Below, piece by piece: positions 13,410 to 20,742 of a stretch of DNA of 21,030 nt. The stretch is taken from contig DKKT01000064.1 in assembly GCA_002455425.1 (NCBI GenBank), positions 1-21,030 of the forward strand. Reading direction: 5' to 3'. How positions within the stretch are numbered: position 1 is the stretch's first letter; every line of letters starts with the position of its first letter. Below the pieces are notes generated by a model that was given only the letters and a program-made list of their open reading frames with translations, searched no databases and had not been told where the DNA came from. Position numbers and translations under genes: made by a program. Source of the stretch: Chthonomonas sp. UBA6659. GTDB taxonomy: Bacteria; Armatimonadota; Fimbriimonadia; Fimbriimonadales; Fimbriimonadaceae.

Positions 13410-14513
13410 ATGGCAAGGAAGAGAGCAGTTCAACTCACGCCCGCTGGTCATCAGCGGCTTCACGAAGCGTTGGACGCCTACTGGCAGGAGGTTCAGCCGT
13501 CGGTGCGACCGACTCGGGAGGCTCATGCGGAGTGCTTTGGACTCAGCGTGGTGACCACCCAGAAACTCCTCACTGGCCGGCCCGTCGACCGAGCAACCGT
13601 CCGCATGGCATTTCAACGCCTTGGCGTGGAGTGGGACGATGCCTATTGCGCTCGGGTGGAGGAGGACGTCCCCAGCCCGATCAAGTTGGAAGAGACGCCC
13701 GAGACCCGGCCCAAGAAGCGAACCGTACTCGCGCTGGCCTGCGCTGCGCTACCGATCGCCTTCCTCGTTCTGCTTGGCCAACGAAACTCGACCGTCGTGG
13801 AGCCCTGGAGGTATGAACTCGATCGTCTGATCGCGACCGGAACCGATCACTTCCAGCGGGGCCGTTATGACAAGGCGGAGCGAGATTTCTTGACCGCGCT
13901 GCAGATTTCCACGAACCAGGATCTTGCCGGTTCGACGGCTGAGAGCACCCGAATGCTGGGCGACATCGCCGCGGCTCAGGGCAACCTCGCCCTTGCCCGA
14001 AGTCGTTATAACGACGCCCTCGAGATTCGGAGGGCGAACCTCAAGCTCTTCACGGGGGAGGAGGCGAATCGACAACGTCAAACGATTCCACCGCTTGAGG
14101 AGGCGCTCGGAGTCGTTGAAGCCCAAATGGGGCGCTATCAGGAAGCCGAGCAGCACCTACGGCTCGCTCTTGAAGGTTATCGAACGTTTGCCGTCCCTTC
14201 GGGCATGAGCATGGCGTACCGCGGGCTAGGGACCAACGCCTACCAACGCGGCAAGCTCGAAGCCGCCCGCAGGTACTTCTCGCTCGCGCTGCGAGTGCTG
14301 GACCGCAAAGACGCGCACTCCGACCTTGCCGTTGATATTCGCGCGAGAGACGCCGTCGTGCGTGGGGCACAAGGCGAAAAGCGCGAAGCGCTTGCCGTCC
14401 TGAATCATTGCCTTAGGCACTGGCGCGCCAAAGATCATCCTCGCTGGATCGACACCACGGTGGCACAGATGACGCGGGTTATGCAGTCGCCGCGGAGTGG
14501 GGGAATGCCGTGA
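13410..14513 (+). CDS. Membrane-tethered TPR protein with N-terminal HTH-like domain
   Basis: 367 residues. Residues 1 to about 85 form a small helical, HTH-like domain (LTPAGHQRLHEALDAYW, REAHAECFGLSVVTTQKLLT, GRPVDRATVRMAFQRLGVEW), with the pattern of N-terminal adaptor or HTH domains of bacterial STAND/TPR signalling proteins. After a charged linker (PKKR) comes one TM helix (about 105-123). The rest is TPR repeats (about 139-173, 176-210, 228-262, 267-300, 314-340; for example HFQRGRYDKAERDFLTALQ and QMGRYQEAEQHLRLALEGY). The positive linker before the TM predicts the helical domain inside and the TPRs outside. It could link an external protein interaction to a cytoplasmic response; whether it binds DNA is inferred. 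Divergent from the exported-protein operon. Confidence 0.8.
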   Translation: MARKRAVQLTPAGHQRLHEALDAYWQEVQPSVRPTREAHAECFGLSVVTTQKLLTGRPVDRATVRMAFQRLGVEWDDAYCARVEEDVPSPIKLEETPETRPKKRTVLALACAALPIAFLVLLGQRNSTVVEPWRYELDRLIATGTDHFQRGRYDKAERDFLTALQISTNQDLAGSTAESTRMLGDIAAAQGNLALARSRYNDALEIRRANLKLFTGEEANRQRQTIPPLEEALGVVEAQMGRYQEAEQHLRLALEGYRTFAVPSGMSMAYRGLGTNAYQRGKLEAARRYFSLALRVLDRKDAHSDLAVDIRARDAVVRGAQGEKREALAVLNHCLRHWRAKDHPRWIDTTVAQMTRVMQSPRSGGMP

Positions 14514-14579
14514 TCGCAGAAAACTCGCGATGACGGCAGCGGGGAAGGGGCCACGGTTCATCGGTGGAGCAGTAAGGCC

Positions 14580-14607
14580 TTGCTCGCACTTGGATCGATC
14601 GCATAAT
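14580..14607 (+). promoter_or_regulatory. Putative promoter of the ribokinase gene
   Basis: TTGCTC (14580-14585), a 16-base spacer, then CATAAT (14602-14607), with ATG following 5 bases later at 14613. This is the best two-box promoter seen in the window, and its predicted start site is at or within a base or two of the ATG (leaderless). Confidence 0.5.
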
Positions 14608-14612
14608 GAAGC

Positions 14613-15536
14613 ATGCCCGCAGGTGACAAGCATGTCCCCATCGTCGTCGTCGGCAGCGCGAACATGGACTTCGTGTTTGCGGTCGAACGCTTCCCGAAGC
14701 CGGGAGAGACGGCCCCGGGCACGAAGTTCCAGATGTTTCCCGGCGGCAAGGGGGCCAATCAGGCGGCCGCGGTCGCACGGCTCGGGGGCCCGGCCAACTT
14801 CGTCGGCGCGATCGGCAAAGATGAGGCCGGTCATGCCTTGCTGAAGAGCCTGGCCGAGGACGGCGTCGACCTCGCGGACGTGCAGTTTGTACCGGACTGC
14901 TCGACAGGAGCGGCCGGGATCTGGGTCGATCACGGCGGCGAGAACGCGATCGTCGTGGTGCCCGGCGCGAACGCCCGGCTCGATCCTGCCCACGTGAGGC
15001 GTTGCATCGCCCAGACTCGGGGTGAGCCGATCGTGATGGTCCAATTGGAAACGTCCTTGGAAGTCGCGCTCGCGGCATCCGATTCGGGCCGCCTGATCCT
15101 CGATCCCGCACCGGTACGCGAGCTGCCAGATGAATTGCTCCGGCGGACCCTCGTCCTGACCCCGAACGAAGGGGAAGCCCTGGTCTTGAGCGGTCACGAC
15201 CCCGCGACACGGGCCGGAGCGGAGCGCGCGGCCCGGGTGCTCTGGGAGCGGGGTCCGCGCCACGTCGTCATCACGCTGGGCGAGCGGGGGTGCGTCTGGG
15301 CTCGGGACGGACTCGTGAGCTTCTTGCCGAGCCTTCCCGTCGAGGCGGTCGACACCACGGCGGCCGGCGACGCGTTCAATGGCGCGTTGGCGTGCTTTCT
15401 TGCGGAGGGACTGGAAATGGACGACGCTCTCAACTTGGCGCTCAGGGCGGGAGCCCTCGCCACGACGAGAATCGGCGCCCAGGCCTCGCTCCCGACCCGA
15501 GCGGAACTCCGAGCCGTGGCGGGCGGTTTGCTTTGA
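14613..15536 (+). CDS. rbsK: Ribokinase (PfkB family)
   Basis: 307 residues, the usual ribokinase length. Characteristic motifs: VVVGSANMDFVFAVERFPKPGE form (11-32), FPGGKGANQAAAVARLGG (42-59, ribose lid/binding), VGAIGKDEAG, ILDPAPVRELPDE, LTPNEGEAL, and DTTAAGDAFNGAL, with Asp253 as catalytic base in the anion hole (D247TTAAGD253). It phosphorylates ribose at O5 with ATP in the cytoplasm. Another pentose or nucleoside could be the true substrate, but GGKGANQA and the PAPVRELPDE region are ribokinase-like. It stands alone, preceded by a probable leaderless promoter; no ribose transporter is adjacent. Confidence 0.9.
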   Translation: MPAGDKHVPIVVVGSANMDFVFAVERFPKPGETAPGTKFQMFPGGKGANQAAAVARLGGPANFVGAIGKDEAGHALLKSLAEDGVDLADVQFVPDCSTGAAGIWVDHGGENAIVVVPGANARLDPAHVRRCIAQTRGEPIVMVQLETSLEVALAASDSGRLILDPAPVRELPDELLRRTLVLTPNEGEALVLSGHDPATRAGAERAARVLWERGPRHVVITLGERGCVWARDGLVSFLPSLPVEAVDTTAAGDAFNGALACFLAEGLEMDDALNLALRAGALATTRIGAQASLPTRAELRAVAGGLL

Positions 15537-15665
15537 GAGGAACCGGCACGCAGATCGATGGCGTAACCTGGTTCGGTCGGCGGAGCGTCGAAGTTGAAGG
15601 ATCCGGCGGAAAGACGCCGATGATTCCCATAGGCGCCTCCGACGTGCCACACTCGGACTGTAACG

Positions 15666-16403
15666 ATGCGGATGTTGACTCGGATTCTGTGGATCACCTG
15701 CCTCGCGTTGGTGAGCGTTTCGGCTTTCGCCCAAAGCGGCAAGGTCCTCGGCAAACTGGGGCAGGCGCTCGAAGGCTCCCCGATTCTCGCTTCACCGAAC
15801 TCTCGTGCGCGTGTCTTCTATAAGGTCCAGCCGTATGAGTACCTGATCATCCAAAGCTCTCGGAAAGAGGGATGGCTCAGAGTGGTCATGGAGAACGGAC
15901 GTTACGGGTACATCAACGCTTCGGCCGTGGCGCGGCTTCCGTACGAAGTGACCGCGAAAGACACCCAGGCTCCCCGCAGTCGACCGCAGACCATGGCGTC
16001 CCGTGGCGGCGTGACGGCCTCCGGAACCGGCGATGCACGCGAGTGGGTGAGTCAGTACGCGCTCAACTATGTCGGCACCCCTTACGTTTGGGGCGGCACG
16101 AACATGGACAAGGGTGTCGATTGTTCGGGTTTCGTCCTTCGTATGTACGGCAAGATCGGGATCGACCTGCCCCGAACCGCGGCCGAGCAGGCTCTCGTCG
16201 GACAGCCGATCACGCGACTCGAGGATCTGCAACCCGGCGACCGGCTCTACTTCTGGTCGGATAAGAGAAACAAGATCGGTCACACCGGGATCTACCTGGG
16301 CAACGGTTACTTCGTCCACAGCAGCTACAGCAAGGGCCAGATCGTCACCGACGATCTCCGCAAGGATTACTGGCGCAAAACGCTTGTCGCGGCCAGGCGC
16401 TGA
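15666..16403 (+). CDS. Exported SH3b - NlpC/P60 cysteine peptidase
   Basis: 245 residues. Signal peptide MRMLTRILWITCLALVSVSAFAQ; the second Met (15672) is an alternative start. Residues about 27-92 form a bacterial SH3 domain (SPILASPNSRARVFYKVQPYEYL, EGWLRVVMENGRYGYINASAV), then a Ser/Arg/Thr-rich linker. The NlpC/P60 domain spans about 122-245: YALNYVGTPYVWGGTN, DCSGFV with catalytic Cys153, QPGDRLYFW, GHTGIYLGNGYFVHSS with His206 and His218 completing the triad. Enzymes of this type cleave the gamma-D-glutamyl-diamino acid bond of peptidoglycan stem peptides, in the periplasm or cell wall, during remodelling or recycling. It converges on the TMEM14-like gene with 18 bases between stops. 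Confidence 0.9.
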   Translation: MRMLTRILWITCLALVSVSAFAQSGKVLGKLGQALEGSPILASPNSRARVFYKVQPYEYLIIQSSRKEGWLRVVMENGRYGYINASAVARLPYEVTAKDTQAPRSRPQTMASRGGVTASGTGDAREWVSQYALNYVGTPYVWGGTNMDKGVDCSGFVLRMYGKIGIDLPRTAAEQALVGQPITRLEDLQPGDRLYFWSDKRNKIGHTGIYLGNGYFVHSSYSKGQIVTDDLRKDYWRKTLVAARR

Positions 16404-16421
16404 CCTACCGGACCGCGGAGG

Positions 16422-16895
16422 CTAGCCGCCGGTCGGCTCCGATTCGCGCCTCGCGCGGCCGAGAGCCCAGATCGTGATGAAGGCGACGACGCTCCCGACG
16501 ATGAAGGTCGGGAAGAGCCAATTCTGCAATCCGCTCTGGATCTTGGCGGTATCCAAGGCCAGCCCTGGATTTGCGGCCACCCACTCGCTCTCGAGAGGCT
16601 TGGCCCAGTTGAGGGTCAGGCGCCAAAAGAAGGTCGCGCCGAACAACGCGGGCAGGAGCGTTCCCGCCCACCCCCCGAGTCTTCCCAGCGCACCCGGGCG
16701 CGTCGAGAGCCACGCGGCGACGACCATGAGGAGCATCGCACCTCCGGAACTGAAGAGGGCGGTTTTCGACCGACCCCAGCCCGAAATCGAGATCGCAAGC
16801 AGGGCGCCGGCAACGAGGAACAGGCCATAGCCCACCATCATCCAAGCTCGCGCAGGGTTTCGGTCCTTGCGCTCCGGCAAGGGAGTGCTCGTCAC
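16422..16895 (-). CDS. TMEM14-like multi-pass membrane protein, GTG start
   Basis: 157 residues starting at GTG 16895, 2 bases after the stop of the upstream TMEM14-like gene. Four hydrophobic segments: about 18-36 (MMVGYGLFLVAGALLAIS), 44-62 (TALFSSGGAMLLMVVAAWL), 74-92, and 127-146 (WLFPTFIVGSVVAFITIWAL). The pattern of the first two helices (GYGLFLVAG, then SSGGAMLLM) resembles the TMEM14/UPF0136 family, as in its neighbour, but it is longer, with a loop of about 30 residues between helices 3 and 4. No catalytic motif is seen. Function unknown; a weak duplicate of the upstream gene is likely. Confidence 0.7.
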   Translation of the reverse strand: MTSTPLPERKDRNPARAWMMVGYGLFLVAGALLAISISGWGRSKTALFSSGGAMLLMVVAAWLSTRPGALGRLGGWAGTLLPALFGATFFWRLTLNWAKPLESEWVAANPGLALDTAKIQSGLQNWLFPTFIVGSVVAFITIWALGRARRESEPTGG

Positions 16896-16897
16896 GG

Positions 16898-17251
16898 CTA
16901 GACGCTCATTCCGGACTCCGCTCGCCGCTTACGGACGGCCAGCATATGTCCGAGGCCGAGAGCGACGAAGAGCGCGATCGAGGCGACGGTCGCGAGCAAG
17001 GCCGGGTAGGGGTCGCCCGACTTCATGTAAGCCGGCAGGAAGCGACCGACGATCGCGAGGCAGATTACGGAAGCTCCGATGTAGCCGATTCGCGGCCTCG
17101 AGCCGGTCAGCGCGACGCACACCAGCATCAGCGCACCCGCCCCGCCGCCCGCGATCAAGGAGACGGTGCTACCCTTCGCGATGAACGCCTCGGTTCCCAT
17201 GCCGATCATCAGGAGCGCCCAGGCCACCATGGAAGCTTTCAGCCAATTCAT
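16898..17251 (-). CDS. TMEM14-family small membrane protein
   Basis: 117 residues from ATG 17251 (MNWLKASMVAWALLMIGMG). The frame is open upstream to 17485, but that part overlaps inverted repeats and a likely promoter. Four TM helices fill nearly the whole protein. GMGTEAFIAKGSTVSLIAGGGAGALML (split around residues 17-43) has the Gly-rich helix pattern of the TMEM14 family, whose bacterial members are uncharacterised. It is first in a two-gene operon; the second gene's GTG lies 2 bases after its TAG. A TACCCT box 7 bases before the ATG suggests a leaderless transcript. Confidence 0.75.
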   Translation of the reverse strand: MNWLKASMVAWALLMIGMGTEAFIAKGSTVSLIAGGGAGALMLVCVALTGSRPRIGYIGASVICLAIVGRFLPAYMKSGDPYPALLATVASIALFVALGLGHMLAVRKRRAESGMSV

Positions 17252-17258
17252 GGCAATG

Positions 17259-17264
17259 AGGGTA
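17259..17264 (-). promoter_or_regulatory. Putative leaderless-type -10 box (TACCCT) of the TMEM14-like operon
   Basis: The minus strand reads TACCCT, 7 bases, ATG. It has the same spacing as the boxes before the genes at 1250 and 20536, and no ribosome site is present. Confidence 0.45.
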
Positions 17265-17353
17265 CCTGGTGAACTCGAATCGCCGCCGCCGAGGGCCACC
17301 CAAAAAAGTGAAGGCCTCAGCCAGCCGCCAAGGGGAGAGCAAATGCGACCGGG

Positions 17354-17406
17354 AGACCTCCGAGAAGAGTATAGCACGGGTCCGGCTGCGTGTTGTACGG
17401 AGGTCT
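17354..17406. repeat. 9-bp inverted repeat enclosing a TATACT box
   Basis: Arms AGACCTCCG (17354-17362) and CGGAGGTCT (17398-17406) are exact reverse complements separated by 35 bases. The loop carries TATACT on the minus strand (17368-17373), a good -10 hexamer, though no matching -35 is seen. Downstream on the minus strand (about 17318-17304) a GGCTGAGGCC stretch is followed by TTCACTTTTTT. Possibly a small transcribed element or a repressor-controlled promoter; no known RNA family was recognised. Confidence 0.35.
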
Positions 17407-17427
17407 TGGCGAATTTTTGGGGCTTTT

Positions 17428-17474
17428 CACCGCAGGCGAGAGCGTATCCGACCGGATCACGATCGCCTGCGGTG
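17428..17474 (-). terminator. Hairpin after the BNR/sortilin-like gene
   Basis: Perfect 12-bp inverted repeat CACCGCAGGCGA (17428-17439) / TCGCCTGCGGTG (17463-17474). The 23-base loop contains a smaller ATCCG-AC-CGGAT hairpin. It begins 7 bases after the stop codon of the minus-strand gene. On the minus strand it is followed by AAAAGCCCC rather than a T-run, so it is not a canonical intrinsic terminator. Confidence 0.55.
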
Positions 17475-17481
17475 GTGCCAC

Positions 17482-20442
17482 TCACGAGTCGCCGTCAGGC
17501 TCGCCGAACCGACGGGGTCGAACGTCGTCCGCGGAATCGGGGGCGGTCAGATTCCACGGAACAGAGGCGACGTTATCGCCGAGGCGAACCTCGATCACGT
17601 ACGCGCCGATATCCAGGTACTCGGGACGCCGCGCTTGGTAGGGGTCCTTCAGCTTCTCCTCCAGGTCTTTCGGGTCCTTGAGAGGCGGCGCGTCCGGCTT
17701 CCATGGCTTGAGTTCGAGGTCGATCGTGAAGAAGTTGAAGCCCTTGACGGCGTCGAACTCGATCTCCTTGAACACGCGTCCGTACTTGCTCTTCAGGGTC
17801 GCTTTGGCCTTCCCGGCCGGCAACGCCCAGAAGCTGCCCGAGACCGTCGGCTTGCTTGGGGGCGAGTCGTCGTACTGGGCCTTGAAGTCGTAGCCCCATC
17901 GAGCCGAGCGACGCAAGTCGGCGATCGGCCAAAGATGGAGCGGCTTCTTGCGCAGCTCGGGAGTCAGTGATTGGAGTTCCCGGACGCTCGCGACCCAAGC
18001 GCTCCGTGAGTGCGTCGCCGCGACGAGGTCGCCGTCCCGAGGATGGATCGCCAGGTCATGCACGGGGGCATTGGGCATTCCGCCCCCGAACGTGTCCCAA
18101 TGGACGCCGCGGTCGACCGACACATACACCCCCATGTCGGTCCCGACGTAAAGAATGTCCGAGCGTTTCGGGTCTTCCCGTACGACGTTGATCGGTTCGG
18201 CAGGCAGATCGCCCGCGATCGAGGTCCACGTCCTCCCGAGATCGTCCGATCGCCAAAGGTAAGGCGCGAAGTCATCCTCGCGGTAGCCGTTTTGGGCGAC
18301 ATAGAGTCGGTTCGGGGAGTACTTGCTCCAAATGACGCGGCTGACCCACTTCGACGGCGTTGGAGTCGCGATGTCTCTCCATATCGCACCATGATCCTGG
18401 GTGATCTTGACGGTGCCGTCATCGCAGCCGACGAGGACGGATCCGAACCGGAAAGGACTCTCACTGATATCCTTCAACGTCGAATACGGGACATCGCCCT
18501 GCTCGCGGTTCTTGGTGAGGTCGCCGCTGAGGTCCTCCCAGGTGCGACCGCGATCCAGCGAGCGGTGGAGCTTCTGAGAGCCAAGGTAGACGATATCGGG
18601 GTGGAAGCTTGAGATCAGGATCGGAGAGATCCAGTTGAACCGCAATGGGCGTTCTCCGCCGGCCGGGCTTGGGCGCAGACCCCACCGCTCGCCGGTCGTT
18701 TGATCCCAGGCAGAGTGTGCGCCGAACTGGGAAGCGGTGTAGATCAGGTTGCCATCCAGCCGGGGGTCGACCGCGATCGCGCTCCCGTCGCCGCCCCCGA
18801 TCGCCTTCCAGTCCGAGAGCCTGCTCCGCCCAGGCACGTAACTCGAAGGCCCCATGATCGTGCCGTTATCCTGGAGGCCCACGATGATGTTGTACGGACG
18901 CTTATTGTCGAGCGCGAGGGTCGTAGTCTGGCCGACGGGAAGGTTGTTGAGATGACGCCAGTTCTGACCGCCGTCTTCGCTCAGGTACGGACCGCCGTCG
19001 TTGCCATTGACGATCCGCTTCGGATTGCGTGGATCGATCCAGACCACGTGGTGGTCGGCGTGGTTGCGTCCCGCGATCTCCTTCCAGGTCTTCCCGCCGT
19101 CGGTCGACTTGAGCAGTTCGACCCCAAGGGTGTAGAGCTCATCCGAGTTCTTCGGATGGACGACCACTTTGCCCCAATAGTAGCCACCGTGAGGTCCAAG
19201 CGGCCTCGGATGGGTCTTCCGCCAAGATTTGCCACCGTCGTCCGAGCGAAAGACCTCGGCAAAGATCAGGTCCAGATCGAAGACGGAGGGATTGTAGGCC
19301 TCCATCTTCCCGCGTAGGTCGGCGAGCTTGAGAGCCCCCGACCGGAGCTCCCCGAGGAGCGCGTCGACGTCGGTTCCCGGCGGGAGATATCGCCCAACGA
19401 ACCCGGCTTTCATCCGCCGGTCAAGCCGGTTGAATTCGTCGTCGGTCAGGAGCAGAAATCGTCTAAGGGTCAGCTGGCCGCCCGGAGTGACTTCGTCGCG
19501 ATCGGCGTCGGCTTCGTTCGGGGCGTTGTTATCGACGAAGGCATACAAAATCGAAGGGTTCGAGGGACTGATCGCGAGTCCCGTTCGCCCCATGTAAGGT
19601 CCCGAAGGGAAGGCGTCGAGCTTCTTCCACGTTCGGCCCGCATCGGTCGACTTGTAGAGCGCGCTGCCCGGGCCTGATTCCCTGAAGTTCCAGGCTCTTC
19701 GGTCGCGGTCCCACGCCGACGCATAGAGCGTGTCCGGGTGACGAGGATCCTGAACGATGTCGATCACCCCCGTACGGGCGTCGATCTTGAGCACATGCTG
19801 CCAGGACTTTCCCCCGTCTGTGGTCTTGTAGACGCCCCGCTCGGGGTTTTGACTGTAGAGGTGCCCGATTGCGGCCACATAGACCGTGTTTTCGTTCCGG
19901 GGATCGATCAGGACCTTCCCGATGTGCTGGGTTTCTTCAAGCCCCATGTTCGTCCAGGTCTTGCCGGCGTCAGTGGACTTGAAGACCCCGGTACCGGCAT
20001 AGCTCGTGCGCTGGCTGTTCGCTTCGCCGGTGCCGACCCAGATCGTCTGGCCGTCTCTGGAGACCGCAACGTCGCCGATCCCGAACGAGCTTTGATCATC
20101 GAACAAGGACGTCCACGTGATGCCGTCGTCGTCGGTTTGCCACAGGCCCCCGGTCGCGAAGCCCACGAGGAGCCGTTGGGGAAGATCATGGGGCGAATCG
20201 ACCGAAACGACCCGTCCACTCTGGAGCTCAGGGCCGACACACCGCCACTTGATCTGGGAGTAAGGCGTCTCCCGAATCAGGGCTTGCCGCTGGACGTAGC
20301 CCTTCAGGCGCTCGGCTGCCGCCATCCCGCGGACTTCGGGTGTGTGGAAGCGGCGGATCTCGTCGGCTTTATCCGGCGGCGGCTTGAGCTGGCCTTGGAG
20401 CGCGGCGGGCAGGTTCAGCACGGAAAGAAGAATCGCAAACAT
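17482..20442 (-). CDS. Exported BNR-repeat / sortilin (VPS10)-like beta-propeller protein
   Basis: 986 residues from ATG 20442 (signal peptide MFAILLSVLNLPAALQGQ). The frame is open to 20673, but that part runs antisense through the HicB-like gene. The body consists of BNR/Asp-box repeats: LWQTDDDGITWTSL, VFKSTDAGKTWTNM, VYKTTDGGKSWQHV, LYKSTDAGRTWKKL, VFRSDDGGKSWRK, LLKSTDGGKTWKEI, YLSEDGGQNWRHL, LHRSLDRGRTWEDL, LWRSDDLGRTWTSI and VYVSVDRGVHWDTF, in line with two propellers as in VPS10/sortilin-like proteins often annotated as glycosyl hydrolases. The loop between the fourth and fifth repeats (about residues 295-380) is unusually long. The C-terminal about 150 residues are a separate beta-rich region. 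Exported or cell-surface binding is likely; no enzymatic motif is visible. Divergent from the HicB/HicA pair. Confidence 0.85.
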   Translation of the reverse strand: MFAILLSVLNLPAALQGQLKPPPDKADEIRRFHTPEVRGMAAAERLKGYVQRQALIRETPYSQIKWRCVGPELQSGRVVSVDSPHDLPQRLLVGFATGGLWQTDDDGITWTSLFDDQSSFGIGDVAVSRDGQTIWVGTGEANSQRTSYAGTGVFKSTDAGKTWTNMGLEETQHIGKVLIDPRNENTVYVAAIGHLYSQNPERGVYKTTDGGKSWQHVLKIDARTGVIDIVQDPRHPDTLYASAWDRDRRAWNFRESGPGSALYKSTDAGRTWKKLDAFPSGPYMGRTGLAISPSNPSILYAFVDNNAPNEADADRDEVTPGGQLTLRRFLLLTDDEFNRLDRRMKAGFVGRYLPPGTDVDALLGELRSGALKLADLRGKMEAYNPSVFDLDLIFAEVFRSDDGGKSWRKTHPRPLGPHGGYYWGKVVVHPKNSDELYTLGVELLKSTDGGKTWKEIAGRNHADHHVVWIDPRNPKRIVNGNDGGPYLSEDGGQNWRHLNNLPVGQTTTLALDNKRPYNIIVGLQDNGTIMGPSSYVPGRSRLSDWKAIGGGDGSAIAVDPRLDGNLIYTASQFGAHSAWDQTTGERWGLRPSPAGGERPLRFNWISPILISSFHPDIVYLGSQKLHRSLDRGRTWEDLSGDLTKNREQGDVPYSTLKDISESPFRFGSVLVGCDDGTVKITQDHGAIWRDIATPTPSKWVSRVIWSKYSPNRLYVAQNGYREDDFAPYLWRSDDLGRTWTSIAGDLPAEPINVVREDPKRSDILYVGTDMGVYVSVDRGVHWDTFGGGMPNAPVHDLAIHPRDGDLVAATHSRSAWVASVRELQSLTPELRKKPLHLWPIADLRRSARWGYDFKAQYDDSPPSKPTVSGSFWALPAGKAKATLKSKYGRVFKEIEFDAVKGFNFFTIDLELKPWKPDAPPLKDPKDLEEKLKDPYQARRPEYLDIGAYVIEVRLGDNVASVPWNLTAPDSADDVRPRRFGEPDGDS

Positions 20443-20522
20443 CGGTAGGGAGTACCGTTCTGCGCCCGGAACCGGTTTCCCTGCCGCGGCGGATCGTGGC
20501 CATGCATCAAAGGACCGGCGAG

Positions 20523-20528
20523 TACACT
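20523..20528 (+). promoter_or_regulatory. Putative leaderless-type -10 box (TACACT) of the HicB/HicA pair
   Basis: TACACT, 7 bases, then GTG at 20536. No ribosome site lies in between. The 93-bp region is shared with the divergent BNR-protein gene. No inverted repeat that would act as an autoregulatory operator was seen. Confidence 0.45.
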
Positions 20529-20535
20529 CCAAACC

Positions 20536-20742
20536 GTGCATCAGATCGTGTTCGAAGTCGTGGAATCCGTGGACGGAGGATATGAGGCGACGGCTCTTGG
20601 GCACCGAATCCACACCCAGGGTGAGGACTGGGAAGACCTCAAAGCGATGGTGCAGGACGCGGTTCGCGCGCACTTCGCGGAGCCGGATCGGCCCGCAATG
20701 ATCCGCCTCCTGTTCGTCCGGGAAGAGGTTCTGTCTGCTTGA
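20536..20742 (+). CDS. HicB-like antitoxin, short form
   Basis: 68 residues from GTG 20536. FEVVESVDGGYEATALGHRIHTQGEDWEDLKAMVQDAVRAHF (given here as pattern: VxxxxDGGYxA, then a TQGEDWEDLKAMV helix) is the partial RNase H-like fold of HicB antitoxins (compare DGGYVAxxPxLPG and GDTxEEAxxN). The C-terminal DNA-binding domain of classic HicB is missing, so this short form can bind the toxin but probably does not repress transcription by itself. Such short proteins are often mislabelled as 2-oxoisovalerate dehydrogenase subunits in databases. Its TGA overlaps the TTG start of the HicA gene. Confidence 0.75.
   Translation: MHQIVFEVVESVDGGYEATALGHRIHTQGEDWEDLKAMVQDAVRAHFAEPDRPAMIRLLFVREEVLSA

Noticed and set aside
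14226..15734. 502-codon minus-strand frame opposite ribokinase
   Set aside because: Antisense of a recognised ribokinase and part of the TPR gene; composition typical of a shadow frame.
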